This document shows, piece after piece, positions 50,733-63,068 of a stretch of DNA of 64,000 nucleotides. The DNA comes from Bursaphelenchus xylophilus. Taxonomy: Eukaryota; Nematoda; Chromadorea; Rhabditida; Aphelenchoididae. Numbering within the stretch: position 1 is the first letter of the stretch; every line of letters begins with the position of its first letter. The translations under genes were made by a program, and so were the position numbers. The notes below the pieces were generated by a model. It made no database searches, was not told the origin of the DNA, and saw only the letters and a program-made list of their open reading frames with translations. The stretch is from the NCBI GenBank assembly GCA_904066235.2, contig CAJFCV020000004.1, forward strand, positions 7,316,001-7,380,000, in the 5' to 3' direction.

Positions 50733-52058
50733 ATGTCGTTGAACAGCATCTGTGTTAGCTTACGTGCATTTGGGTAAGTTTGTTTATACATTATTGTATG
50801 TTCTAGCTATACTGATGAGTTGAATGTGGATGTTATTGAAAATGCTGTCAAGTCCGATGTAATTTCATTCTCTCGACTCATCGGTTGGTTAGCTGGGGAA
50901 CTACACGTGCTTTTAAATACGGAGGATGTTGTTGAAGAGATTGAAGACTTAAAAGACGTTGATAATTTTTACTCTTATTTGAGTGCTTTCTTGTCTGAAC
51001 TAGGTTTGTAATATTATAGCTTCATCTTTAACCGATTGGTTTTATTACAGGATGCCCCATTTCTGCATTAACAGTCACCTCGATTCATCAACGTTTCCAA
51101 TCAGAAGAAGTTAAATTGTCAGTATTACAATATCTGTTGTCTCAAGTAAAGCCGGCGAGATTAATCGCCCTACGAAAGTTACGGCGACAAGTGATTGAAG
51201 AACGGACAAAGCCAAATGTAAGGTTTGAGTCCTTTTTTATGTTTTGTTTTAGGAGCCGTTGAAAGAAATGGCAAAGACTTTGGTATCGATGAATGTTCAG
51301 CCAAACCAAGTTTCCGATGAAAATGCTTGCCTGAACATTTTAAAGTCTGAGGTATGTTGTTTGAATCATATTTTGATGGCATTAAGTTTAGTTAACAAAA
51401 TCGTTCAACAGTCTTGTCCGGCGGCCGAATCCTATTTTTAATGGAAAATTCAATGATAAACAATGGTCGCAACTCAATAATTTTGCTCAAATGTTGACTA
51501 AAGATTATAAAATTCGATTGGAGATGTTGTTGAAAAGACTTGATGTGACCGTCGAGTCGTTCTTATGGTCGGATAAGGCTCACCAACACGAGAGGCAGGT
51601 TATGAAGATCTTTTTACCTGGGCGACAGTCACTTGCCGGATGGAAACCAATTGGAATTGATCAACTTTTGGGGGCAAATGAGGGTGGGTAATCGTCTTAA
51701 AATACTTTTTTCTGTTGGGTGACTGTATTACCGATTAAATTATTGTTTTTTAGATCTCCTTGTAATCGAAAAAGCCAGTTCGGTTCGTCAAAGAGCGGGG
51801 ACCAAGTCTAAGATCTCGGAGTTTAAGTTAGAAAAAATCCCAGCGGACCGAGGAGGACGGACGGATAATATTATTCCACCAGCTCAAGAGACCTCCAAAA
51901 GTCAATATCAGAATAAGGATAGAAGGGGACCACCGAAAGGCGGGAAGTTTCATAAACAGCATGAACAGGGACTCGAGAATCAGGTCAAAAAAGAATATCA
52001 AACAAACGAACGGGGCAAAAGTTACGGTAAAAAGACTTTTTACAAGTCCAACAATTGA
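50733..52058 (+). CDS. FAM98: FAM98 homologue (tRNA ligase complex-associated)
   Basis: Six exons: 50733-50773, 50807-51003, 51051-51217, 51253-51351, 51392-51683, 51754-52058; 366 aa. The N-terminal half resembles a CH-like fold (FSRLIGWLAGELHVLL, CPISALT); RLEMLLKRLDVTVESFLWSD is the strongest FAM98 signature. The last exon is Lys/Gly/Gln-rich, a shorter version of the RGG tail of vertebrate FAM98. Vertebrate FAM98A/B associate with RTCB and DDX1 in the tRNA ligase complex. The exon 5 acceptor was set at TTTAG before TTAACA, because only this frame continues into the signature. The exocyst gene starts 219 bp downstream. Confidence 0.9.
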
Positions 52059-52277
52059 TATAGATTTCTTATATTGTTTTATTGTTTGTTAAACCTTTCG
52101 CGGATTTATTTTTATTGTTATGCGGTACTTTGAGCATACATAATCAGACCAGTATTTCGAATTATTTTTGAATAAACTTTGAAGTCTGCATGCCTTATGT
52201 TTTCGTAATTTCGGTAAGATTCAGATGAAATACCTGTTTTTTGAACGTGTTTGAGACTTACGCCAATTAAGGGTGTG

Positions 52278-55200
52278 ATGGCGAACCGGCCATACTTCTC
52301 GACATATGTGGAAGATTTGGAACAGGTAGTCGACACGCTGATGTATTTGTGGTACTATGATCTTTGTTATTTCAGGACCCTTTTGATGCCACAGATTTTG
52401 TTGAACGATTAGCATGGCGGATAACTGAAGGAAAGGAAGACGTTGATGTAGAATACTTAAAAAGGAAGTTTGAAGAAGAGATTGGCTCCTTGCAAACATC
52501 CAGTGAAAACTTTCAAGCCAAGATCCAACGGCTTGAAGATCAGAGGAATGTTGCTAAGATGAAGTACTTAGATTCCCTTCAACAGTTACATGAGAAAAAC
52601 GCTGAAGCTTTGGAAAAAGTTAAGGTGAGTGGAGGAGATATCGTTTATTTTATGGCACTTGAAAGCTCATTTTGAAATGACGTCAGAATGATTACAATAG
52701 ATATTGAAGTAGGGTTTCGGAAAGGCAATGTCTTTGATATGCTAGTTGACTTTGGTATGTTCGGGAGGGGTTTGTCGTCCTTTAAAGTTTTCCATCTCCC
52801 TGTTTACTCCAACAAAGTCGGCTATAGCTTCTGCAGCGCTGATTGGGAGAACTCTGAAGTATAAGTGTTAGATTTTAGGCGAGGATAATATGAATTAACT
52901 AAAAGTCATACTTACTCTTTGATGATTGTACTAATATAACAGAATCGGGGCATTTGAAGGACCACTTGGTTCGTCAAGATGGCTCCGACGATCTTTTTAG
53001 CCACATAGGAGGGTTCCATAATAGGCAGCAACAAAGGTGATGACGTTTGGACCCCATCAAACATTCCAGTATTAATGTAATAGGGACAGATTAACGTCAC
53101 ATGGAGATCATTAGATCGGGCTCTCAGTTCTGCTCTGAGGGCCTCGGCAAATCCAACAGCGCCAAATTTACTGGCACAATAATCGACCATCCCGGCCACT
53201 CCAACCTTTCCGGCCATTGAGGCGACTACTGCAACGTGGCCGCGATTGCGTTTGATCATACCAGGAACGAAGGCTTTAGCTGTCTAAAAAAAGCTTTTGC
53301 GGTCTAAAGTAAGCCTGGGATGAACTTTGATGACGAATGTCTATTCTAGTCTAGTGTCACACCTTATACTGGATAACTTATAGTGGTTTCACTTACGTGG
53401 AATAGGGCATGAGTGTTCACCGCCATTGTACGATCGACTAATTCATCTGGACAGTCCAGGAACTTCTTTCCAGTGACAATTCCAGCATTGTTGATAAGAA
53501 TATCAACTCCTCCGAATGCCTCCTTCACCTCATCGGCCTTTTCGTAAACGATTTTTCGATCAGCAACGTTAACCGTGTAACATGTCGCCTTATATTTGCC
53601 TACCGAATCCACCAATCGTTTGGTTTCATTGTTAAGAGTTTCGTTCAGATCCCATAGAATTAATCTGGCTCCTTTTTCCGCGAACTAAAATAGGATTGAA
53701 GGTATATTTGGGATTTACCAGAACAGCCATTTCTCGGCCCAGTCCAGATCCAGAACCTGTGATCAGAACAACCTGATCTTCTACGTCCTTTTGATGCTGC
53801 CAACTGTGGGGAACAATCGCACAGTAAATGCCATAGAGAATTCTCCATAACAGTTTGAAGACCAAGAGGAAGCCTTGGACCACAGCTGAAAGAGAGGGCA
53901 TAGTATACTAATGGGTAACTTACATTCGAGGTCGGCCATAGTGTAGACTTAGAATGGACTAGAATCTATTAGAATTTGGAAAAACTTGATTATAATGGCC
54001 ACTTGAACCTGAAATGTCGGCAAGGTTGACCTACGTCTTGTGACTTTAGCGATTTTAAGCTTATGTAACGCGTCACAAGAAACTGTTTCAGCGAGTGAAC
54101 CAACGAAATTTATGAATGATTAGCTCATATGCTCTTTTTCAGACTTTGAAATCTATTAAATTAACTGAATGACCTATAAGATTGATAGAATCTTTGGGAG
54201 TAGACGTAAGAATAAGTACTTTTGTAAACTGTACGATCAAGTCTAATCGGTAGAACTGTCTACGAAAGTTTACTTTATAACGCGGTTTGAATGGGCGATT
54301 CGAAGGACATGGAATTTGTACCAAATTAGACGAGAAAATAGCCATACGAATGTTTCGCAGGATGGGCGGGACTCTTTTTCATATCAGAACACAAAACAAC
54401 CCCGGTTTTAAGACCACAACTCCATTAGAAAGTATCAACCCCAAAGAATGACTGTATAATATTGACGACAGACCTTCAATATCAAAGTGAAAGAACGTCG
54501 TAACCGGTTGTCGTCGTATTACGACGCTTTGAGAGCGCAATTTAAAGAAACGCCCTTCCTTCTTTTTTGTAAATACACACCGATCGAATGTCAACCATAA
54601 ATAACAAGGTGAAAATAACTTAGCATAAACCACAAGATCAATATAGTTTGAAATACCCTTATAAAACGTCAAAAAGAAGGCCATGCGAGCTATTTTAAAG
54701 TGTTTGTTTAACAAACAAACGATTTATTTTGGTCAATAAGTCCAGAACAACAGGTTGTCAATAGAAAAGGCTTTCGCTGTCTGAAAATTAAATTAAAAAT
54801 TACATGGTTTTTATTTTAATTGTAAAAAATTATTTCCGCAACGCGGAAGTAATATAAGTAATATAATTCCAAAGGGTGCATATAAATAGATCAACAGTTA
54901 TATTTTGGCCGTTTTTACAGAATGGATGAAGTGGTGTAAATAGGTCGGTAAATGTTGAAAAATTTACCAAATGTTTAGTGAACGAAATTATCGGGGAATA
55001 TAGAGGGTTGTTTGGAAATCAACATGCCCTGGATAATAAAAAGGGGTGATTAATGTTGCAAAACAAAAGAGGCGCTAGAACAAACGATATTTTGCGGATA
55101 GAGAAATAAGGGAAAGCTTTGTTAACTACACGAATCGAAAGTAATCCCGGTTTTACTCGGCGATGATTTTTTTTGGGACGGTAGATATAAGGCATAATTT

Positions 55201-57862
55201 AATCAAAAAGGATGGCATTTCATTTCGGGCAGGTCGAATTTGTAATCTACCTTGAAGCGTCCAATGACTAGTCAATGGTTTGGGGTAGCACAAAAATCTC
55301 ACGAAGGATTAACCAATTCTCTATCGTTCTCCGTATAGGGACTCTTTATGTCATTTTTGGGCTAGTCCAACTTTTGGGGTAGGCGTGGGGTTCTTTGGTG
55401 GCTAGATTGCAAGCCTTAAATTTGGTCAACGGAACCTTTGGTTGCAGGAATTTTTTTCTCCCATTTCAACATCAATAACATTGGGTATTTCTGAAGGTCA
55501 AATGGATGAATTGTAACTCTAAAGGCCTCGGAGCCATAAAAAAGGTGTGATGAAAGAAAGGAAGAGGCCGCTAGACTACAAACCATAGGATAATGTTTGT
55601 ATTATGCAAGGGCACATAACACAACACAAAAAATTTAAATTCGAATCTTTCGTGGTCATTTGAACGTTAAAAACACAAACTTGAATTTCACTGATTAAGG
55701 AATGGTGAAAGTTTAACTGCTGATTAATGAAAACGTAAATTCCAGCAACTCGACAGCACAATGCAAACAATATCGGCAAAAGTAGTACATCTGGGGGATC
55801 AGCTCGAAAGTGTCCATTCACCCAGAGCAAGGGCTTTTGAGGCATTACAATTGATGAAACATTTTGATGAATTCATGGCCGATCAACCACTAAGTTCACC
55901 GATTTTCACTGATCCGGATAGGGTAAGGACAAGGTAAAGAAATAAAGAAATGGACTTGCATATAAAGAAGATGATTTTGTATGGTTTTAGCTCCTTGAAT
56001 CCGCCGAAATGATCCACAAATTGGCGTCAGTCTCTCAAGAACTTGTCCGTGATCGTTTCCAACAAGTCCAACAAAGAATTGCCCGCAAATACGATGAGAT
56101 TGAAGAGCTTTTGTGCCGTGAATTTGAACGAACGTTGGATAAGAAGCGCCTAAGAGAGATTGCCACTGTCCTTTCCGAATTCAAATGCTTCTCCAGATGC
56201 GTGGATGCCTTCGTCGAACGAGCTCAACAGGGAGCTTTTCATTCAGATAACGTCTTTGATGACATCCAACATGTCTGTGATAAGACCAAGCCATTGATTG
56301 ATGAGATCTTTCCCGATCCCAATGCAGTCATGAACAAGTTGATCCTCAATCTGTTCCATGGAAAACTTCATGAGACCTTGAATGTGAAATTGGATGATTG
56401 CAGAGATGAACCCGAACAATATCTATATAATTTGGCTGACATGTATGCGAAGACCGAGAAATTAGGAACTGCCCTGCAGCGATATCAATCGGAATCGGAT
56501 CAACAGTTCATCCAGACGCTTCTACAGTCATTATTCACTCCTTATCTGAAGGTTTATCCGGAGATTGAAGAAAGATTTATCAACGAACAATGTCAGAGCA
56601 TTCTCAGCCGATTCTATGAGAGTAAAGGGCACACAAAAAGGAATTTATCGGCTGGAGGACTAGGAGAATTTAGAAGAGATGTGCAGGCAAGATTACTAAC
56701 TGTAGAGAACTTTGGAGGAGAAACCTTTTTATCCGAAGAAGTGGCCATCAACATTTTACAAGAACTTAAGAATGCCTTCACTAGATGTAATTTGGTAAGT
56801 AGTGTAGAGAATTATCAGTTGTAAGAATTAATTAATACTCTTCTTTATCTGTAGAAGGTATACTGCAATATATTTGTAGATGTGCAAGAAAGCCCAATCA
56901 ATTCCGATGGTCCAGTCATTGTTTGATTTGCTTCTCAAATACCTCTACAATGAACATGTCGATTATGCAATTGAATTGGCGTTGGCTGGAATCTCAACCG
57001 CTAGCCCAAAGACCGAGCCTCCCACAGATTTTTTTTCCGTCGTTCAACAAACAGCGGCAGTTACTCACTTATTCGTAAAACAGTTTGAAGACCTAATCGC
57101 ACCGTTAGTGAGGTAATAATTACAAATGGATATTGTTTACTGCCAAAAAGTATTATTGGATTAAACTTGATGGTTATTTTTAGAGATACCTCGGTACAAG
57201 AGAGAATTTGCTCCGAACGGGACCGCACCCTCCTCAACGTCGAATCACGGATCAATCTCGGATTGGAAAGACAAATCAACGCCCTTGTTTTGTATGTTAG
57301 ATTCTTGTTGAGCACAGAACAGAAGAGATCCGACTTTAAACCGGAAGACGAGAATCGGCCGATAACATCTATGTCTAAGGCTTGTGCTCTTGTGGTAAGA
57401 TATGTCCAATCGATGTACGATCGTATCCGAGAATCAGTTGATGGGAAGAATCTGACGGCAGTGCTCACCGAATTTGGGAATGGATTATATCGGGAGGTGT
57501 TCAACCACATCAAATCTTTCAATTATAATCCAACTGGCGCTTTGTTGTTGGTCTGTGATATCAATGAGTACACGTAAGTTGGTTTGAAATGGACTAAAAG
57601 TACCGTTATTACTCTATCATCGATTTAAGGAAGGTATATTGTATCTTGCAGAAAATGCGTCTCGGAATGGCACATTCCCGAGGTTAGGCGACAATTTGAG
57701 TGTCTCCATGCCATTTCCAACTTGATGATCGTCCGTCCCGATAATCTGGTCGAAGCTGTAGCCGCCGCATCGTTAACCGAAATCGACAAAAATGATGTTT
57801 TCTCATTCTTGAAACTCAGGGAAGACGCCAAGGAATGCCAAATCGTCTTAAACACAGTGTGA
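52278..57862 (+). CDS. sec-10: Exocyst complex component SEC-10 (EXOC5)
   Basis: Seven exons: 52278-52325, 52376-52624, 55746-55922, 55991-56794, 56880-57112, 57184-57573, 57652-57862; 703 aa against 708 in human. Conserved blocks: DPFDATDFVERLAWR, VVHLGDQLESVHSPRARAFE, EEVAINILQELKNAF, DFKPEDENRP and SMDGKN-like SVDGKN. The second exon is a coiled coil. Role from family: scaffold of the octameric exocyst that tethers vesicles to the plasma membrane. The second intron is 3,121 bp, far longer than any other here, and contains a complete minus-strand SDR gene. Confidence 0.97.
52742..53939 (-). CDS. Short-chain dehydrogenase (SDR16C/RDH10-like) nested in a sec-10 intron
   Basis: Five exons: 53924-53939, 53719-53885, 53397-53684, 52916-53283, 52742-52853; 316 aa. 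An N-terminal hydrophobic anchor (VVQGFLLVFKLLWRILYGIY) precedes the Rossmann cofactor motif TGSGSGLG, then NNAG and the catalytic YCASK. The C-terminal VNREMENFKGR block is typical of SDR16C members (RDH10, RDHE2 and nematode dhs genes), membrane-bound enzymes acting on retinol-like or other lipophilic alcohols. The substrate is not known here. The first exon encodes only MADLE. The gene lies wholly within the second intron of sec-10 on the opposite strand. Confidence 0.93.
53940..55745. other. Remaining part of sec-10 intron 2
   Basis: 1.8 kb of AT-rich intron and upstream flank of the nested SDR gene. No credible ORF. Two stretches near 55050-55110 and 55540-55600 look loosely alike but too diverged to call a repeat. 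Confidence 0.4.
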
Positions 57863-58143
57863 TATGACATAATACTGCTTATATTGTATACTAGCTTATT
57901 TATTTTACAAATTATTTAAAACAATATAATTTTAATTTAATTAAGACTAGAATATGGGGGAAGGTGAGAGTCATTGGGAAGTTTCTAGTTATCTACCATG
58001 GTTATTATACAGCGAGGGTGGGTACAACCATATTACTTAACAAAAATGGTTAGGAAGCAATTACATTATAAATGGCCGTAGGGCAAGGTATTAAATGAGA
58101 AACTTGGAATAGAGTTGAATACTTACAAATCATAATAATACTT

Positions 58144-60509
58144 TTAGTCAGTGTCCGAATGATCTGATTCAATGTGAACATCCTTGACGAGTTCGTTGAC
58201 ATGCGACACAGCCTGAGGCTTTCCATCGGGGCCGATTCTTCCGGGAAGGAAAACCCCAGAATCGAGGAGCTTATCCATGGTATTGGCCAGTTTCATGGCT
58301 TCATATTCTTTCTGCTCTTCCGTCATATAGTCGAAGGGATTGCGGCGTTCCTGTTGAACATATCCGGTCACCGGGTTGACGCTGAAAATTATATTGATTT
58401 AGATAGAGAGTGCTAATTATGCCAAAAATAACCATACTTCAAAAAATTGCTATGAAATCGCAGGTCAAAAATTAATTCCCTACCTTCCTTCCACTTGTTT
58501 ATAATCTTCAGTCTCCGAATCTTCTGAATCGGAAGCCCTCCGTCCTTCACTGACTCTTCCCAAGAACCCGTAATCAGCCAAAAGGCCTGCCGAATGACCG
58601 AATCCACAATATTTTATCATCCGATTCACAGATCTCTTGCATAATATGAACAAGAAGTCTGCAACCAATCTCTTGACATTGCCCACACTCTTTGTCATAA
58701 CTCTGATCATCTTATTCCTGAACGCGTTCCCTTCTTCTGGTGGTCTCTCAACATCATTGGCGCGAAGAGGAGGGAGGATTCTTTGTCGGCAATATCTTCG
58801 GACCGCCTTGTTATCCTTACTGAGCAAAGTCAAGATCCCAAAGTAGATGATCAACAGTTCAAGGTCAGCTTGTGACAACTAAAAACAATAAAACTAAAAA
58901 CTGAATTATTTTTCCTACCTCATCCAATTTTTTTTCCAATAAATCGAGTAGGCATTTGACGAAGGTGACATCATATCCTTCGTAAACAACCATATCATTG
59001 GTCACTTGATCTTCATCGACTGGAGGACAGAGGACATGGATCTGCGAAATAATGTGGGAAAGTACGTTTACAGCGTCATGTTTCACATTATCCGGAATAA
59101 ACGGGGATTTGACAAGTTGGGCGCATTCCTGGGCACAAAGGCGGGCCGTCGAAGATTCGACCGGAGTTTGGCTGTAGAAGGCGTTGAAGAGGATCTTGAG
59201 GGTCTCGTTGATGCATTCCAACTTCATTGGATTGTCAGAATTCGGAATGGAGACTTGGGCTGCGAATTTGTGGATCACACCAATAAAGAAATTGATTTGT
59301 TGGGTGATCCGGCTCTAAAATAAAGTATGGATTCACAATTAGTTGCTGAATAAAACACCACCAGCTACCAATTAAATCTTACCCTCGCTTCCTGACACAA
59401 TGCTGTAATTGCAAACGCAATTCGTAAGTCCAAATAGAGCAATTCGATGATTTTCTGGAGATTGTGATTAACAAAGATTGGCTGTTCCACTTTCGGATTG
59501 AATATTTGTAATGACGTTGTGATTATTCGTTCCGCCAAGTGACTGACAAAGAGACAATCATCAGATATGAACACTCTCCGGATATCTTCTGATTGTTTTA
59601 GACCATTTACGAGGCATCTACATCCCTCCATTACAACTGCAAAGTATAACTTTTAGTAAATGCCTCTAATAATCACTTTAAAATTACTACTCTTACTATT
59701 TTACACTACTACTACCCAAAATTTACTAGTAATTAATGTATAAAATCAATTTTTAATACTATTATACCAACACTTAAAAATTTAGTGAGTGTTGTTTTTT
59801 TCTAAAAATATCCCTAACCATCAAGTTCGTGACGTCTAAATTTTAATTATACTTTTAACCGGGATTATTTGTCTTCAACGCACGTTTAATTAAAAATCTG
59901 GAGTGTTATATTGCTTTTCTCCATCAAACATTACGTAAACAAGGTTTAATTGAATCTTTAAAAGTAGTCTAAGGATAGAAAAACAATAGGAAAGTACGTA
60001 CCTTCGAAGTCATCGACAACTTTTCCTTCTTCATTCAGACCAGACGCCTGGATTATAAAATACGGGACTGTCGTTGTGACCAAATTTGATATATTATCAA
60101 GTTCCCTCAAAAGCACTCGAAACGATCTAAGAATGGTCAATTTGAGTTCTTGATTTGCACGGCGGAATCTATCCGTTGCGAAGTCGGAATATGCCTAAAA
60201 CATTATTTTATTTTAGGTAATAAGGGGAATTTCAATTTTTGTATAGTATCATTATTATTCCTCGACCTCTGACCAATCTAAAGAAACAATATAAAAAAGT
60301 CAATAAATAATTACCGTCTTAGCTTGTGCATCAAGGTGTGGATAGCCAGTACTGGTCAAAAATGGACCAAACTCATTGATCAAGATGGCATTTATCTGCT
60401 CATCACTCAACGGCTCAAATCTGAGTTGATTTATTAAGTTCGTGTCCAAACCCATGTAGCTCGAAGATTCTGTAATCATTACCATTGAAGCTTGAAGCAA
60501 AAATGCCAT
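58144..60509 (-). CDS. ric-8: RIC-8 (synembryn), G-alpha chaperone and exchange factor
   Basis: Six exons: 60315-60509, 60002-60194, 59383-59636, 58919-59314, 58484-58878, 58144-58381; 556 aa, the usual family length. Armadillo-like helices run through the protein; family hallmarks are NKMIRVMTKSVGNVKRLVADF, CGFGHSAGLLADYGFLG and the C-terminal NPFDYMTEEQKEYEAMKLAN then GRIGPDGKP. An acidic Ser-rich stretch (SDSEDSETED) fits the known CK2-type phosphorylation region of Ric-8. Role from family: folds and activates G-alpha subunits. The N-terminus is uncertain: ATG 60509 is the first in the open frame, but later in-frame Met codons are possible. NDUFV3 ends 167 bp upstream on the same strand. 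Confidence 0.95.
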
Positions 60510-60676
60510 GGCAACGACAAGAAAAGCACGCACGAATTATATTACACACATGCGAAGTAAATGGTATTAAGAATGGCTCCGACCATGCCACAAGTCACTC
60601 GCTTCCTCTCGAAATTTTTATTTATAGAACGCCTAAAGGGAGAAAAAAGGTGCAACAATAGCCATATATATCACAT

Positions 60677-61009
60677 TCAAGAGCGGACCTTGGGCTCCAC
60701 ATCGGGCTTCTTGTTACTGGGCTGGGGAACTCGGGCTGGGTTAATGGCATTCTGAAAAGAGGACAGATTAGTTCAATTATCTCCGCACAGTAGAGAGTGG
60801 AAACAACAAAAACACACCTCGGTATCATAGAAGGAATACTTATTGAAGTTCAGATATTCCTCACATTTGTACAATTTTGGATCTTGTTTATGACTCTGGC
60901 CGATCTGCTTAAATTTCAATGCGTGCTCAATACCCGTAGTGCCACTGGGCTGATTCGTCCCATGTTGAAATCGTCGGAGGATCAATTGAACTGGAAGTTT
61001 TCGGTTCAT
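60677..61009 (-). CDS. NDUFV3: Complex I small subunit NDUFV3-like
   Basis: Two exons: 60818-61009 and 60677-60751; 88 aa. A basic, Arg/Gln-rich N-terminus (MNRKLPVQLILRRFQHG) looks like a mitochondrial presequence. The core YKCEEYLNFNKYSFYDTE matches the short NDUFV3 signature (Y-K-x-x-x-Y...YSF-x-D), followed by RVPQPSNKKPDVEP. NDUFV3 is an accessory subunit of the NADH-binding module of complex I. The short length makes the call moderate. It lies 167 bp upstream of ric-8 and is divergent from KDSR. Confidence 0.75.
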
Positions 61010-61649
61010 TCTCCCTAAAGGAACATGAAAGTAATTGTAACATATATAGTCGCAACGAATTATGTATATTAAGATGATGAACGTTCTACTATTGGGTCGA
61101 TAAACTTGTCTTATACCTAAAATCTGCTAATTCAGCGAGAAGTATTATAACCAAGCTACCAAAACTTTCCAAATCTCTAAAATGTCAAAAGCTGTAAAAA
61201 CACACGTGATAATTAGCGAAACATATAGAAAAAGTAAACAAAACACTCGTCTTGGCCAAAAGAGATGGAACTCGACCAATTCTCGGCAAAAAGAATTCTC
61301 GAGTTGGGCGCAGGCTGCCTGGAGTGTGCGGATTTTCTTATACTCTCAAAAGTCTACAAATGTATTTTTACAAAAAAGAAGGATCTGTCTTGGTAACTAG
61401 TTTTTGATTGTCTATTGATAACAGAGCCAATTTCTTTCATTATGATTTATGATTTCGGCCAGAATGTGTTTTCGGAGAGAGTTTTGTTTTGGAGATTGAA
61501 TCACATAGAATTTTTGGATTGTTTACAGTCTGCATAATGATCAGAACTGATCTCTATGCATAAATTTATTTATTTCCCTGCCAGTTTTTTTTTGTCATGT
61601 TGAGTCCAATATAATTTCTTTCAGCTGAATCTGTTCAGATTGCCCTAAG
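61010..61649. other. Divergent region between NDUFV3 and KDSR
   Basis: No supported gene. A plus-strand ATG ORF at 61182-61400 (72 aa) has no recognisable motif or conservation-like codon pattern. Confidence 0.4.
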
Positions 61650-62872
61650 ATGACACCGCTGGAATTTTGTGGCGCATTGTTCTTGATAATGATCGGAATT
61701 CTTGGGTTACTCCTCTCCGTCGTATTGTATTCACTGCCAAAGAGGATTAGTACTAAGATCAGTGGATCACATGTTCTAATCACTGGTAAGGGGCTGTTTT
61801 TTTAAAATTTTTTTATGTATTTAGGTGGATCAAAAGGAATTGGAAAGTCGATCGCTGTGGAATTTATCAAACAAGGCGCTAGTAATGTCACGATATGCGC
61901 GCGGAGTCGACCTGATCTTGAGAAAGCTCAATCAGACCTTCAAAGTTATTGTAAAGAAGTGCAGAAGGTGAATATTTATGAATTGGATATCACTGGAGGA
62001 TTCGAGAAAATCTTAGAGACTGTAAGGCAAATTGAATCAGAAGTGGGATTTGTTGATGTATTAGTAAACAATGCCGGATTTGTAATTCAAGGGGAATTCG
62101 GCAGTCTTCCAGCTGAAAGTGTATTGAAACAGATGGAGATCAATTATATTGGAGCTGTAAGTCACGAAAATCATTTATTAGATATTCTTTTCAGGCTCAT
62201 TTAGCACGAGCTGTTCTTCCATCGATGAAGGAGAGGGGCCATGGCCATATCAATTTTGTATCATCCGCTGCAGGACAATGTGCAATTTGGGGTTATGGGG
62301 CATATTCACCATCCAAGTTCGCAGTTAGAGCTCTTGCTGATGTCTTAGCAGCAGAATGCCGACCCTACAATGTGAGTTTGGTCTTTTAATTGGGCGATGT
62401 CCTTTTTTTAATTAAAGATAGGTTATCCGTCTACCTAATTATTTATAATTTTTCAGATAGGAGTATCAGTGTTATATCCCCCAAACACTGAGACCGAAGG
62501 ATTCCAAGTGGAGAAACGAGAGATGCCCGAGCAGATCAAGCAAATCTCAGGGTCCGCTGGTCTCTTTTCTTCACAAGAGGTAGCCAATAAATGTGTGACT
62601 ACTATTAAAAATGGTGCTTTCAATGCTTCAGTTGGTAGGATTAATACAATTTATTTTCTCGGCCTTTTAATAACCTTACTTATTGCCCAAATTTAGGCTT
62701 TGAAGGATGGTTATTATGCACTCTTGCCGCTGGGGCGTCCCCGGAATGTTCTCCTTTACAAGCAATTGCTCAGACTTTATTTGCGGGAATCTTCAGAGGA
62801 ATCATGTTGATTTATCAGGGATCTTTCAATGATATCATACAGAAACTCCACAAGAAAACTAACAAGGATTAG
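61650..62872 (+). CDS. KDSR: 3-ketodihydrosphingosine reductase
   Basis: Five exons: 61650-61785, 61825-62156, 62195-62371, 62457-62634, 62697-62872; 332 aa, the same as human KDSR. An N-terminal membrane span (FLIMIGILGLLLSVVLY) precedes TGGSKGIG, NNAG, and the catalytic YSPSKFA. SVLYPPNTETEGF is specific to KDSR. Reaction: NADPH reduction of 3-ketodihydrosphingosine to dihydrosphingosine in the ER, second step of sphingolipid synthesis. AATAAA is at 62889-62894. Another same-strand gene starts 196 bp downstream. Confidence 0.95.
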
Positions 62873-63068
62873 AATATACCGAGATTACAATAAATTACGT
62901 CATAACTTATATTTAGTCTCCAAATTTACTTTGAAATTATTTGTCGGAAAATTGGAAGTGATGGTGATTTTTTTAAAATTTTTAAAATGACGTCATCGAC
63001 ATTTTCTTATTGTTTCTTTTTTTCGCAGAGAGGCGTTTGGTGGATTTCCGGTAAACTGTAGGCAGAAG

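Noticed and set aside
55010..55600. Two weakly similar stretches in sec-10 intron 2
   Set aside because: The match is short and gapped; without an alignment score it cannot be separated from AT-rich chance similarity.
61182..61400. 72-codon plus-strand ATG ORF between NDUFV3 and KDSR
   Set aside because: No domain, transmembrane segment or splice evidence; likely non-coding.
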